From NCBI GenBank assembly GCA_964418125.1, contig CAYQKY010000022.1:1-64000 (forward strand): DNA of 64,000 nt, given 5' to 3'. The stretch's first letter is position 1. Every line of letters begins with the position of its first letter. Shown piece after piece: positions 1 to 8,251 of this stretch. Below the pieces are notes generated by a model. That model saw only the letters and a list, made by a program, of their open reading frames with translations, made no database searches and was not told where the DNA came from. This DNA is from JACJXW01 sp964418125. Its GTDB lineage: Bacteria > Bacteroidota > Bacteroidia > Chitinophagales > Saprospiraceae. The position numbers were made by a program, and so were the translations under genes.

Positions 1-33
1 ACCCGGAGCTAACGCTCCGGGCTATGGGCTATC

Positions 34-51
34 GCCGCTACGCGGCTTTTT
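34..51 (+). terminator. Intrinsic terminator of a gene left of the window
   Basis: A 5-bp GC stem (34-38 with 42-46, loop TAC) is followed by TTTTT. A second hairpin lies just before it, with stem 2-8 pairing 15-21. Together they look like the end of a plus-strand gene located left of the window, converging on the oxidoreductase gene at 135. Confidence 0.5.
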
Positions 52-62
52 AAAGAATTATG

Positions 63-91
63 CGAACCCACGAATCCCGAATCCCGAACCC
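63..91. repeat. Short-word repeat after the oxidoreductase gene
   Basis: CGAAnCC(A)-type words are repeated four times. The tract lies about 45 bp beyond the stop codon at 135. It belongs to the same kind of gene-end microrepeat seen elsewhere in the window, although no strong inverted arm is visible here. Confidence 0.4.
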
Positions 92-134
92 CGCCCGTCC
101 TCGTCCCTCGGCCGGGTAAAATCCACGAACACCC

Positions 135-1451
135 CTACAACACCCTCGTTTCCCCCGGCACCGCCACCGGGTAGAATCCGTTCTCATCCGGCAGCACCGG
201 CGGTTCGGCGTCCCAGGCGTAGCGTTCGGGCATGAGGCTTAGTTCGGAGTTCAGGGCGGCGTCCCACTCGATCAGCTGGCCGGAGTAGGTGGCCATGCGG
301 CCCATGATGGCGGTCAGCGTACTTTTGGCGGCGTTCTCGGTGTCGGCGTAGCGGTATTCTCCTTTAGCGACGGCGTCGAAGAGCAGGTCGTGCTCCACCT
401 GATAGGGATTGGGGTCTTTGCGGGCGTCGTGGTCCAGCAGCTTGTAGCCGCCCGGCGTCTGAATGACGCCCGGTTTAGGGGCCGAGCCGTTGGTGCCCTG
501 GAAGGATTCGGTGACCTGGTGGTAGGTATCCTTCATGTGGCGGCACTGGCTGAACATGCGGCTGCCGTCGGCGTATTCGTATTCCACGGCGTGGTGGTCG
601 AAGATCTCCCCGAATTCCTTGCCGGTGCGCACCAGGCGGCCGCCCATGCCGTGGGCCTTGACGGGGTAGGCCTGCTTGGCCCAGTTGCCCACGTCGAGGT
701 TGTGGATGTGCTGCTCATTGATGTGGTCGCCGCAGAGCCAGTTAAAATAGTACCAGTTGCGCATCTGGTATTCCATTTCGGTTTGCCCTTCCTGGCGCGG
801 GCGCACCCATACGCCGCCGCTGTTCCAGTAAACGTGGGCGGTGAGGATGTCTCCGATGGCGCCGGCGTGCAGCATTTCCATCCAGCGCTGGTATTTCGTT
901 TCGTAATGGCGCTGCAGGCCCACCACCACGTTGAGCTTTTTCTTTTTGGCCTCCTCTGCCGCCTTCAGCACCTGCCGCACGCCCGGGGCATCGACGGCCA
1001 CCGGTTTTTCCATAAAGACGTGCTTGCCGGCCCTGGCCGCCGCCTCGAAGTGCAGGGGGCGAAAGCCCGGCGGCGTGGCCAGGATCACCACATCACAGAG
1101 GGGGATCACCTTTTCATAGCCGTCGAAGCCGGCAAATTTGTGTTCTTCCGGCACGTCGAGGCGCTCGGCCGGCAGCTCGTTGTTTTCCATTTCTGCCAGT
1201 ATCTTCTGGTAGCTGTCGTCCACCCTGTCGCGGAAGGCGTCGGCCATGGCCACCAGGCGAACGTTCTGGCCGGAAAGCAGGGCCTGTACGGCGGCTCCGG
1301 TGCCGCGCCCGCCGCAGCCCACCAGGCCCACCCGGATGGCGCCGTCCCCCTGAATGTGGGCTTTAGCGGAAAGCATGGAGGGGGCAATGATCAGGCCGCC
1401 GGCAGCGGCGCCGGCGGTTTTGACGAATTCTCGGCGGTTGAGTTCCTTCAT
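135..1451 (-). CDS. Gfo/Idh/MocA family oxidoreductase, Tat-exported
   Basis: A 438-residue NAD(P)-dependent sugar-dehydrogenase-like protein. It begins with a twin-arginine signal (NRREFVKTAG, residues 5-14) and a hydrophobic stretch, so it is probably exported folded with its cofactor. A Rossmann glycine motif GLVGCGGRG follows at 42-50, and the family motif EKP (in FMEKPVAVDA) lies near residue 150. The length fits periplasmic members of the family that act on sugars or sugar derivatives, but the substrate cannot be read from the sequence. The gene starts 6 bp after the stop codon of the FGE-like gene, so the two are almost certainly one transcript. Confidence 0.9.
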   Translation of the reverse strand: MKELNRREFVKTAGAAAGGLIIAPSMLSAKAHIQGDGAIRVGLVGCGGRGTGAAVQALLSGQNVRLVAMADAFRDRVDDSYQKILAEMENNELPAERLDVPEEHKFAGFDGYEKVIPLCDVVILATPPGFRPLHFEAAARAGKHVFMEKPVAVDAPGVRQVLKAAEEAKKKKLNVVVGLQRHYETKYQRWMEMLHAGAIGDILTAHVYWNSGGVWVRPRQEGQTEMEYQMRNWYYFNWLCGDHINEQHIHNLDVGNWAKQAYPVKAHGMGGRLVRTGKEFGEIFDHHAVEYEYADGSRMFSQCRHMKDTYHQVTESFQGTNGSAPKPGVIQTPGGYKLLDHDARKDPNPYQVEHDLLFDAVAKGEYRYADTENAAKSTLTAIMGRMATYSGQLIEWDAALNSELSLMPERYAWDAEPPVLPDENGFYPVAVPGETRVL

Positions 1452-1457
1452 AGGTCA

Positions 1458-2381
1458 TTAGTCTTTTATGGCTTTATCAAAAAATGCTTCTATCGCTTCG
1501 GCGGAGGGCTGTCGCTCCGGCCGGACGATGCGGAAGCCCACAAAGGGCGAGTCGGTATTCCACCAGATGCTTTTGGGGATCTGCGGGTCGCGCGCCTGCC
1601 AGCGCGGCTGGGATTTCTCTCGCTCCCGGCAGCTGCAATCTTTCGCGTCGCTGTCGTAGGAGCCGCCCTTGACGGTGCGGGAGTGGCGGCGGATGGGCTC
1701 TATCCATGGGTTTTGCGTCTCTTCGCCGATGGCTTCCAGGTAGGCTTTTTCATAATGGTCGAGCGTCCATTCGGCAACGTTGCCGAGCATATCGTACAGG
1801 CCCCAGGGGTTGGGCGCTTTCCCGCCGGTTTTGTAGTACTTTTCGTAGCTGTTGTCGTAGTACCAGGCGTACTGATCCAGCTCTTCTTTTCCGGGCTGCC
1901 ATTCCCGGCCGGCGAGGCAGGCGTATGTCCATTCCGCTTCGGTAGGCAGGCGGTAGAACTGGCCGGTTTTCTGGTAGAGCCACCGGCAATAACGCAGGGC
2001 CGCCTGCTGGGTCATGCTCACTGCCGGGAAACCGCCGGCCATGCCCATGCCGTAGGTGTAATCCAGGTAGGGCGGGGTAGGGCGGCTGACGGCATCCGCC
2101 GAATAGGCGCCTTCTTCCAGGAGGCTGGCATCCGTGTCCTTTTCCCGGTGCTGGAACAGGGCGAATTCGTCGTAGGTGACCTCATGGACGCCCATCCAGA
2201 ACGCGTCGAGCTGAAGCTCGGCCCGGCTGCCGTCCTTCTCTTCCCAGGCCAGGGCGCCCGATGGGATAAAGGCCAGCTGAAAACTGATTTCCGAACCAGG
2301 GATAGTGATGGTGTCAATGGCCTGGGCATGGAGAATGGTGGTAGCTGCCAGGAATAACAGTGCAAGGGGGTGGCTTTTCAT
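1458..2381 (-). CDS. SUMF1/FGE-sulfatase domain protein, secreted
   Basis: A 307-residue protein with a signal peptide (MKSHPLALLFLAATTILHAQA). The remainder is a formylglycine-generating-enzyme-type domain: GVHEVTYDEF near residue 63, RLPTEAEWTYAC in the middle, NPWGLYDMLGNVAEW, then VKGGSYDS and the terminal VGFRIVR. Members include true sulfatase activators and many proteins of other function with the same C-type-lectin-like fold. No sulfatase gene is seen in the window, so activator function is not supported. It is the first gene of a pair with the oxidoreductase that follows it. Confidence 0.88.
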   Translation of the reverse strand: MKSHPLALLFLAATTILHAQAIDTITIPGSEISFQLAFIPSGALAWEEKDGSRAELQLDAFWMGVHEVTYDEFALFQHREKDTDASLLEEGAYSADAVSRPTPPYLDYTYGMGMAGGFPAVSMTQQAALRYCRWLYQKTGQFYRLPTEAEWTYACLAGREWQPGKEELDQYAWYYDNSYEKYYKTGGKAPNPWGLYDMLGNVAEWTLDHYEKAYLEAIGEETQNPWIEPIRRHSRTVKGGSYDSDAKDCSCREREKSQPRWQARDPQIPKSIWWNTDSPFVGFRIVRPERQPSAEAIEAFFDKAIKD

Positions 2382-2580
2382 TTGTTCTACCTTTTAATTA
2401 GCAGACAGGAACCAAGATACATAATGTATCCGGTTTTTCCGGTTTAACAGCCCAGGACAGTCATTTCGGATCTTACGGGCCACGAAGAACTGGAAAATCT
2501 TTATCAGGTGCTCTTTAAAGACAGCGGCCTGCTCTGAGTAGGTTCAGGCAAGCCGCTGGCAACATATTAGTATGAAAAAC

Positions 2581-4530
2581 TCAATCTTTAAGGAACGTCA
2601 TCGTCATCGTCCCTTCCCTGGTTTGCAGTTGCAGGTAATACGGGCCGGCGGGGAGATTGCTGACTCCGGCCTGTTCCGTTTCACTGCGCAGGGTAAGCTC
2701 TTGCTGCAGCTGCCCGTTGCTGTTAAAGATCAGGCCCTGGGCAGGCAACAGCCCTTGCGGAAGCTGAAGGGTGAGCTGTCCTCTTACGGGGTTGGGGAAC
2801 AGTTTCACCTGCTTGAACAAGGGGCTTTGTACGCTGGTTAGTTCGTTATTGGTCACATAGTTGTTGCGGGACACCAGCCAGTAATCGGGGTCTATCCGCA
2901 CCATCCCTATAGTAAACGGCAGTTCGAACTGGTAGAACTGGTCGTTTTCCGTATGTCCGAAAACAATAGTAGTGTCGATACCTCCCGGCCCCCGGAAATT
3001 GACGGGTACCGGCATTTCAAAAAAGTCGACGGAGGAGTGGGAAGTGGTTTGATCGAGCGTGGCGTAAACGGTATTGCCAACCTGCCACCAGTTGAAGTGG
3101 TAGGTGGGATACCCCTGGCCGTAGTACCAGTCGTTGAAGAACTCCGTCAGGTCCTGTCCGCTTTGCAGTTCGAGGTGGCGCTTCAGGTCGGCGGTGCGGG
3201 CATAGCCAAAGTGGATGTCCGGGTCGTAGAGGTAGTTGCGCACCCCCTGGAAGAAGTCCTCATCTCCTAGTTTCCAGCGCAGCATGTGCAACAGCATCGC
3301 CCCTTTGGAATAGGAAAGGCGACTGTTGAAAATGCGGCTTACCGAGGTGGTGTCCGGAACGAAGACAGAACCATCCGGCTGGCTCGTGACCTGATTGATC
3401 TTACCCTGCAGCCAGCCCGGCCAGGTGTTGGGGCCGAGGTTGTGCTCGTAGGTCATACCTTCCAGGTAGGTGGCGAAGCCTTCGTTGAGCCAGATGTCGG
3501 CCCAGCTGCCGCAGGTGACCATATCGCCAAACCACTGATGGGCCAGCTCGTGCGCCTGCAACAGGTGGGAGTAGCCGCCCATGAAGCTCATGGTCTGGTG
3601 CTCCATGCCGCCTCCCCAGCCAAACTGAGCATGGCCGTATTTCTCATCGGCAAAGGGGTACAGGCCGAAAAGCTCATTGAACAACTGCATGGACTCTACC
3701 GTCGCCCCGGTGTTGTTCTGCCAGGCGGCAAGGTCTTCAGGAAATACATAATTGAGCACTTCGATCGGCTCGCCACCTTCGACGGGAACGTAGTCGGAAT
3801 AATAGGCGTAGTTGGTCACCGCAATGGCCACCAGATAGGCCGGGATGGGGTAGTTGTGCCTCCAGTGGTAGACCTTATCCTCTTCCACTTCGTATTCTTC
3901 TACCAGTACGCCATTGCTGGCCGCCCGGTATTGGGCCGGCGTGCGCACGTAAATATCCACACTGCTGATCTTGTCATTGAGGTCCTGCTTGCAGGGCCAC
4001 CAGTCTTTAGCGCCGTAGGGCTCGGACAGCGTCCAGAGGACCGGCTGCCCGTTGTGGCTGGATCGTACGAAAGAGCCGAAGCCGGTATTGGGCGGCGCGC
4101 CTTCATACGTAACGGTCACGGAATCTACCTGGCCTGCGGGAATGGCCTGGGGCAGGGAGATGGAAAGCCGGTCTCCTGTCTGGAGAATGCCTTCCAGCAG
4201 GTTATCCTTATATTGCACGGCAGTGGCCAGCAGGGCCGACGACAGGTCGAAGTTCAGTTGTACAAAGCCCTCTTCAGTCGGCGCAAAATAGGTGGTGACC
4301 TTTCCCTTGATGTAGTATTGGGCGGGGTCTACTTCCCACTCCATGCGTGTGTAGCGAACGTCGTAATTGTCGGTAAAGGGGGAGGAGCGGAAGTCAAGCA
4401 GCGCCTGTTGGGCCCGCTGTTCCTGAGCGGCCAGGCCGGAGAGTTCCTTACAGACAAAATCTTCGGCCTGGGAGAAAGTGAAAAAGGATAAGCCCAGTAA
4501 GAGCAGGGATAGCAGTATCTTTTTTTCCAT
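2581..4530 (-). CDS. M1 family metallopeptidase with T9SS sorting domain
   Basis: A 649-residue secreted zinc aminopeptidase. The start is set at MEKKILLSLLLLGL, which gives a normal signal peptide; an upstream in-frame Met at 4557 would add nine residues in front. The substrate-binding motif GGGMEH lies at 306-311. The zinc site is HELAH at 327-331 with the third ligand Glu350 in LNEGFATY, which is the spacing expected for M1. The last 80 residues (LFPNPVRGQLTLQL...) are a T9SS type A sorting domain, so the enzyme is probably released or anchored at the cell surface to cleave peptides from protein breakdown. It diverges from the B12-uptake genes. Confidence 0.92.
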   Translation of the reverse strand: MEKKILLSLLLLGLSFFTFSQAEDFVCKELSGLAAQEQRAQQALLDFRSSPFTDNYDVRYTRMEWEVDPAQYYIKGKVTTYFAPTEEGFVQLNFDLSSALLATAVQYKDNLLEGILQTGDRLSISLPQAIPAGQVDSVTVTYEGAPPNTGFGSFVRSSHNGQPVLWTLSEPYGAKDWWPCKQDLNDKISSVDIYVRTPAQYRAASNGVLVEEYEVEEDKVYHWRHNYPIPAYLVAIAVTNYAYYSDYVPVEGGEPIEVLNYVFPEDLAAWQNNTGATVESMQLFNELFGLYPFADEKYGHAQFGWGGGMEHQTMSFMGGYSHLLQAHELAHQWFGDMVTCGSWADIWLNEGFATYLEGMTYEHNLGPNTWPGWLQGKINQVTSQPDGSVFVPDTTSVSRIFNSRLSYSKGAMLLHMLRWKLGDEDFFQGVRNYLYDPDIHFGYARTADLKRHLELQSGQDLTEFFNDWYYGQGYPTYHFNWWQVGNTVYATLDQTTSHSSVDFFEMPVPVNFRGPGGIDTTIVFGHTENDQFYQFELPFTIGMVRIDPDYWLVSRNNYVTNNELTSVQSPLFKQVKLFPNPVRGQLTLQLPQGLLPAQGLIFNSNGQLQQELTLRSETEQAGVSNLPAGPYYLQLQTREGTMTMTFLKD

Positions 4531-4613
4531 GATCTGTGATTTTATATTCGTAGGCACAGCAATTTAAGGGCGTCGAAAGACTAATCTGGTGAGGATTGTC
4601 ACTTTAGGGGGGA

Positions 4614-4621
4614 TACTTTTG
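4614..4621 (+). promoter_or_regulatory. Candidate -7 box upstream of the B12 riboswitch
   Basis: TACTTTTG matches the Bacteroidota -7 consensus TAnnTTTG exactly. An ATTG lies 15 bp upstream, which is slightly too close for the usual -33 box. A second imperfect -7 candidate, TACCTTCG, lies at 4710-4717 but overlaps the start of the aptamer. Confidence 0.25.
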
Positions 4622-4718
4622 TCAGGCAGCAGTCCAAAGAAATGAACAGAAATGCGGTGGAAATGTGTTGAGAGGCCTGTCGGGCCAGGCGGTCTTTCCG
4701 CTTTTTTTGTACCTTCGT

Positions 4719-4948
4719 TCCAGCTCTGGTAAAGGGAACTCCTGTGTAAGCTGTTTATGCTGATCCAGGGACTGTACCCGCAGCTGTGAACTCCGGGGCG
4801 CTTGGCTCTAACCGGTTATCGGTTGCTCCTGTTTTCTTTGGCGGGAGCTCGTTACTGGTTGTTTCCGGCGCCCGGCCGGTTTGCCATTGGCCACTGATCT
4901 TTCGGGAAGGCGGCAATCCGGCGGAGTAAGTCAGAAGACCTGCCAGGG
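4719..4948 (+). ncRNA. Cobalamin riboswitch
   Basis: The conserved parts appear in order: GGTAAAGGGAA near 4728, the core GGGACTGTACCCGCAGCTGTGA-type segment at 4768-4789, GCCACTG...CGGGAAGGC at 4890-4911, and the 3-prime B12 box AGTCAGAAGACCTGCC ending at 4944. About 100 nt between core and GCCACTG form the variable peripheral stems. The RNA lies upstream of a BtuB-like receptor and a BtuG-like lipoprotein, as expected for adenosylcobalamin or methylcobalamin repression of uptake. The exact outer boundaries are estimates. Confidence 0.93.
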
Positions 4949-4999
4949 CGGATGTTTCCTTATTGTCTTCGGGCTAAAGGCAAGGTGGATTGTTTTTTG

Positions 5000-5204
5000 A
5001 ATGGTTATTAGCTGTTCAGCCAACTGAACAGCTATACACCCCTCGGTTATCAGAGGTGAAATTTTGGCAATTTTATTTTTGTGGCCTGCAAGGCGAAAAG
5101 CACAGGCATAGCCGCAGCTACGGCGAGCATTTTCAACGCCGCAGGGCGCAAAAAGAAAGCGACAAAAATCACTTCTGGTGACCGAGGGGTGTATAATAAC
5201 CATT
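5000..5204. other. Perfect 20-bp hairpin split by an inserted element
   Basis: Bases 5000-5019 and 5024-5032 plus a TA plus 5196-5204 make a perfect 20-bp stem with loop CCAA once the inserted element at 5035-5193 and one TA are removed. The original hairpin lay between the riboswitch and the receptor start, so it could have been part of the regulatory leader. Its 3-prime arm has now been moved 161 bp downstream. Confidence 0.75.
5035..5193. mobile_element. TA-flanked palindromic mini-element (copy 1, 159 bp)
   Basis: Terminal inverted repeats begin TACACCCCTCGGT; 13 bases are perfect and about 20 of 24 match. A TA sits on each side (5033-5034 and 5194-5195). Removing the element and one TA restores a perfect palindrome. 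The interior folds on itself around a central GCCG-CAGCTA-CGGC hairpin and carries a GCGACAAAAAT motif. It has no coding capacity. It resembles a non-autonomous element mobilised by an IS630/Tc1-mariner-type transposase, which is inferred from the TA target. Confidence 0.75.
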
Positions 5205-5250
5205 AGCCTTTCTCCCACCTTCCCCGCCCGTGCAATCCCAAAACCATGGC

Positions 5251-7161
5251 ATGGCCCATTTCCGGTGTTGTTTCCTATACTGCCTTTTCCCTTTCACAGT
5301 GTTCCTGTCACTGCCCGGCCATGCTGTTGCCCAGGCCGATACCATCGACATCCCCGAAGTCACGGTTACCGCTTCCCGCCTGCGGGGCTGGCAGCCGGGC
5401 CAGGAGCAGGGCGCTATCGACAGCATGCAGCTTTCTTTTTTAAAAACGCAGAACCTTTCGGAAGCCCTGCGCCGGCAGGGCGGCATTTACGTGCGCGACT
5501 ACGGGGCGGGCAATATTGCCACGGCGGCTGTTCGCGGCACCTCCGCCGGGCATACGGCTGTGTTGTGGAACGGCCTTTCCCTGCAGGACCCCATGCTTGG
5601 ATTGACGGACCTCAGCATCCTTCCCCTCTTCTTTTTCGATGATACCCGCCTGGCGTTGGGGGGCAGTAGTTCCTTATGGGGCAGCGGGGCGCTGGGCGGC
5701 GCCATCCACCTCGACAGCCGGCCGGAGCGGGAGGGAGGGCTGAACCTGAGTTACCAGGGCGAAGAGGGCAGCTTTGGCTTTCTGGGCCAGGGATTGAAGC
5801 TGGGATACGGGAGCAGCGGTTTCAGCAATTCCACCAAACTGTTCCTGCAATCGGCGGATAATGACTACTGCTACGAAGACATTTTCGGAAATGAAAAGCG
5901 CCTGCCCCACGCCGGCAGCCGGCAGATGGGGGGCCTCCAGGAGAATACCTTTCAGTTTTCCAACGGGCATCAACTGGGCGTCCACCTTTGGGCGCACCGG
6001 GCTGAACGGGACATCCCACCCAGCCGGGTACAGCCGGATAGCCGCGCCCGCCAGGAAGACAAGGCCCTGCGTGCCGCCGTCGACTGGCAGTGGGTGGGGC
6101 AGCGCAGCAGCTGGATCACCCGCCTGGCACTTCTGCAAAACCGCCTCCGGTATACCGATTCCTTGACCAATACCTTCTCGGACAGCCGCACCCGCTCGGC
6201 GCTGGCGGAAGCCGAAGCCACCTACAGCCTTTCTTCCGGGCTGGATGTAAAGGGCGGCCTGCAGTTCAACTACCTGGAAGCCCTGTCCGACGTATACCCG
6301 GGCTTTCCCCGGCAGGACAGGTGGGCGGCGTTCGCCGCTCTGCGCTGGGAAAGCCCCGGCCGGCAGTGGCTGGCCGTTGTCAGCGGCCGGCAGGAGTGGG
6401 TGGCTGCCCAGGGGATCCCCTTTACGCCATCTCTGAGCCTGCGCTGGCAGAATGGGGGCGCCCTGAAAGCCGGCCTTTCCGCTTCCCGAAATTACCGGCT
6501 GCCCACTTTCAACGACCTCTACTGGCCGGGCGCCGGCAACCCCAACCTGCGCCCCGAAAAAGGATGGAACCAGTCGCTTTACCTGAAAGCCGAAAGGGAA
6601 TGGGGCTCCTGGGGCGGGCTTGCTCAGCTGTCCGGGTTCAACTACAACGTGGAGGACTGGATCATCTGGTTGCCGGAAGGCGGCCTGTTCCGGCCCGAGA
6701 ATGTCCGCCAGGTATGGAGCCGCGGCGGAAGCGCCCGGCTGAGCCTGGAACGCCAGCTGGGAGCGGGAAAGCTAAGGCTGGAAGGCAACTACAGCTACAC
6801 CCGGTCTACCAATGAAGGCTCCCGCGATGCTGCCGGCCCCTCCTTTGGCAAGCAACTGATATACGTACCCCTTCACCAGGGCAGCGCCAGCCTGGCCTGG
6901 CAGTCAGGAGGCTGGTATCTGGCCTACCTGCAGGAATGGGCGGGCCGCACCTATGTCCTTTCCGATAATTCGGACTGGCTGCCGGGGTTCACCCTCGGAG
7001 CGCTGCGCCTTTCACGGGGCTGGCAGTGGAAAACTTTCTCCGGCCGGCTGTACGTTAAAGTGGAGAACCTATGGGGTGAACACTACGAGCTCGTCGCCAA
7101 CCGGCCGCTCCCGGGGCGGCACTACCGTATAGGGTTGAATTTACATTACACCAAAAAATAA
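5251..7161 (+). CDS. btuB: BtuB-like TonB-dependent vitamin B12 receptor
   Basis: An outer-membrane receptor of 636 residues from the ATG at 5251; a GTG at 5230 would add seven. A signal peptide is followed by a TonB-box-like stretch (DTIDIPEVTVTASRL). The plug domain comes next (LSEALRRQGGIYVRDYGAGN, then AVRGTSAGHTAVLWNGL), then a beta barrel ending in the aromatic-rich RHYRIGLNLHYTKK. It lacks the SusC-type N-terminal carboxypeptidase-like domain. The cobalamin riboswitch upstream and the BtuG-like gene 11 bp downstream indicate B12 or corrinoid uptake, energised by TonB. Substrate assignment comes mainly from this context. Confidence 0.88.
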   Translation: MAHFRCCFLYCLFPFTVFLSLPGHAVAQADTIDIPEVTVTASRLRGWQPGQEQGAIDSMQLSFLKTQNLSEALRRQGGIYVRDYGAGNIATAAVRGTSAGHTAVLWNGLSLQDPMLGLTDLSILPLFFFDDTRLALGGSSSLWGSGALGGAIHLDSRPEREGGLNLSYQGEEGSFGFLGQGLKLGYGSSGFSNSTKLFLQSADNDYCYEDIFGNEKRLPHAGSRQMGGLQENTFQFSNGHQLGVHLWAHRAERDIPPSRVQPDSRARQEDKALRAAVDWQWVGQRSSWITRLALLQNRLRYTDSLTNTFSDSRTRSALAEAEATYSLSSGLDVKGGLQFNYLEALSDVYPGFPRQDRWAAFAALRWESPGRQWLAVVSGRQEWVAAQGIPFTPSLSLRWQNGGALKAGLSASRNYRLPTFNDLYWPGAGNPNLRPEKGWNQSLYLKAEREWGSWGGLAQLSGFNYNVEDWIIWLPEGGLFRPENVRQVWSRGGSARLSLERQLGAGKLRLEGNYSYTRSTNEGSRDAAGPSFGKQLIYVPLHQGSASLAWQSGGWYLAYLQEWAGRTYVLSDNSDWLPGFTLGALRLSRGWQWKTFSGRLYVKVENLWGEHYELVANRPLPGRHYRIGLNLHYTKK

Positions 7162-7172
7162 AAACGATCGAC

Positions 7173-8231
7173 ATGCGAATTTCTTTTCTCCTGGCGCTTC
7201 TCGCCACCCTCTGGCTGGCCAATTGCAATACCGATGATGAAAATCCCGTACCGGATGACACCGTGGTCGAAGCCGGGGCCGGTGTGTTGATCACCAACGA
7301 AGGCGGCTTCAATGACGGCAATGCCTCCGTGAGCTATTACCGCTTTGGCGACAACACCATACAGCAGGAACTCTTTGCCGGGGTGAACGGGCGCCCCCTG
7401 GGCGACATCCTGCAAAGCATGACACTGGTTGGCGATACCGCCTATCTGGTGCTCAACAACTCCCAGCGGATCGAGATCGTGGACGTCCAGACGTTTGAGT
7501 CGCTGGGCGCCATAGAGGTGCAGGGTTCGCCCCGCTACTTCCTGCCCATCGATGAAGAGACGGCCTATGTGTCCGACCTCTTCGGCGGAGTGGTCCACGT
7601 AGTAGATCTCTCCCTCCGGGCGGTTATCGTATCTGTGCCCCTGCCGCAAAACTGGGCCGAGCAGATGATCAAGGTGGGGAATGAAGTGTTTGTTTCCAGC
7701 CCCAGTTCTTTCGGCCAGCCGCCGAGCCGGCAGCTGTTCGTGATCGATGCCGTGAACCACGTCCTGGTTGATAGCATCGAAGTGGGCCTGAGTCCTTCCG
7801 CTATGGTGCAGGATGCCGGCGGCAGCATCTGGGTGCTCTGCTCCGGCGATTTTGACACCGGCGCCCCCGGCGGCCTGTATCAGGTGGATCCCCAAACCAA
7901 GTCCGTACTCCAAAGCTTCCCCTTTACGGACAACAACATCGGCTTCGCCCCCCGCCTGGCCATCGACGAGGCGGGCCAGCAGCTGTATTACACCAGGATC
8001 GATCTGTATACCATGCCCGTCAATGCCAGCGCTCTGCCTGCCGACCCCCTGATCACTGCCGACGGACGAGATCTTTACGGCCTGGGCATAGAGCCGGGAA
8101 CCAAAAACATCTGGCTGGGCGATGCGGGCGACTACAAGAGCCGGCAGATGATCTACCGCTATGACGGGGATGGGAACCTGCTGGATTCGAAGCTGGCGGG
8201 GGTGGCGCCGAGTGGGTTTTACTTTTATTAG
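7173..8231 (+). CDS. btuG: BtuG-like surface lipoprotein, YncE-type beta-propeller (DUF5074-like)
   Basis: A 352-residue lipoprotein with lipobox LANC at Cys18, followed by the acidic stretch NTDDENPVPDD that suits surface export in Bacteroidota. The rest is built of repeated propeller blades (VLITNEGGFNDGNASVSYY, LGDILQSMTLVGDTAYLVLNNSQRI, VSDLFGGVVHVVDL). Bacteroides BtuG is a seven-bladed surface propeller that binds B12 very tightly and lids BtuB. This protein has the same size, the same gene order and riboswitch control, so the same role is inferred. Confidence 0.82.
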   Translation: MRISFLLALLATLWLANCNTDDENPVPDDTVVEAGAGVLITNEGGFNDGNASVSYYRFGDNTIQQELFAGVNGRPLGDILQSMTLVGDTAYLVLNNSQRIEIVDVQTFESLGAIEVQGSPRYFLPIDEETAYVSDLFGGVVHVVDLSLRAVIVSVPLPQNWAEQMIKVGNEVFVSSPSSFGQPPSRQLFVIDAVNHVLVDSIEVGLSPSAMVQDAGGSIWVLCSGDFDTGAPGGLYQVDPQTKSVLQSFPFTDNNIGFAPRLAIDEAGQQLYYTRIDLYTMPVNASALPADPLITADGRDLYGLGIEPGTKNIWLGDAGDYKSRQMIYRYDGDGNLLDSKLAGVAPSGFYFY

Positions 8232-8251
8232 AGGAAAAAAAACAACACCCA

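Noticed and set aside
390..2357. Long plus-strand open frame of 655 codons
   Set aside because: It is the antisense shadow of the oxidoreductase and FGE genes in GC-rich codons; composition is unlike a protein and no domain is visible.
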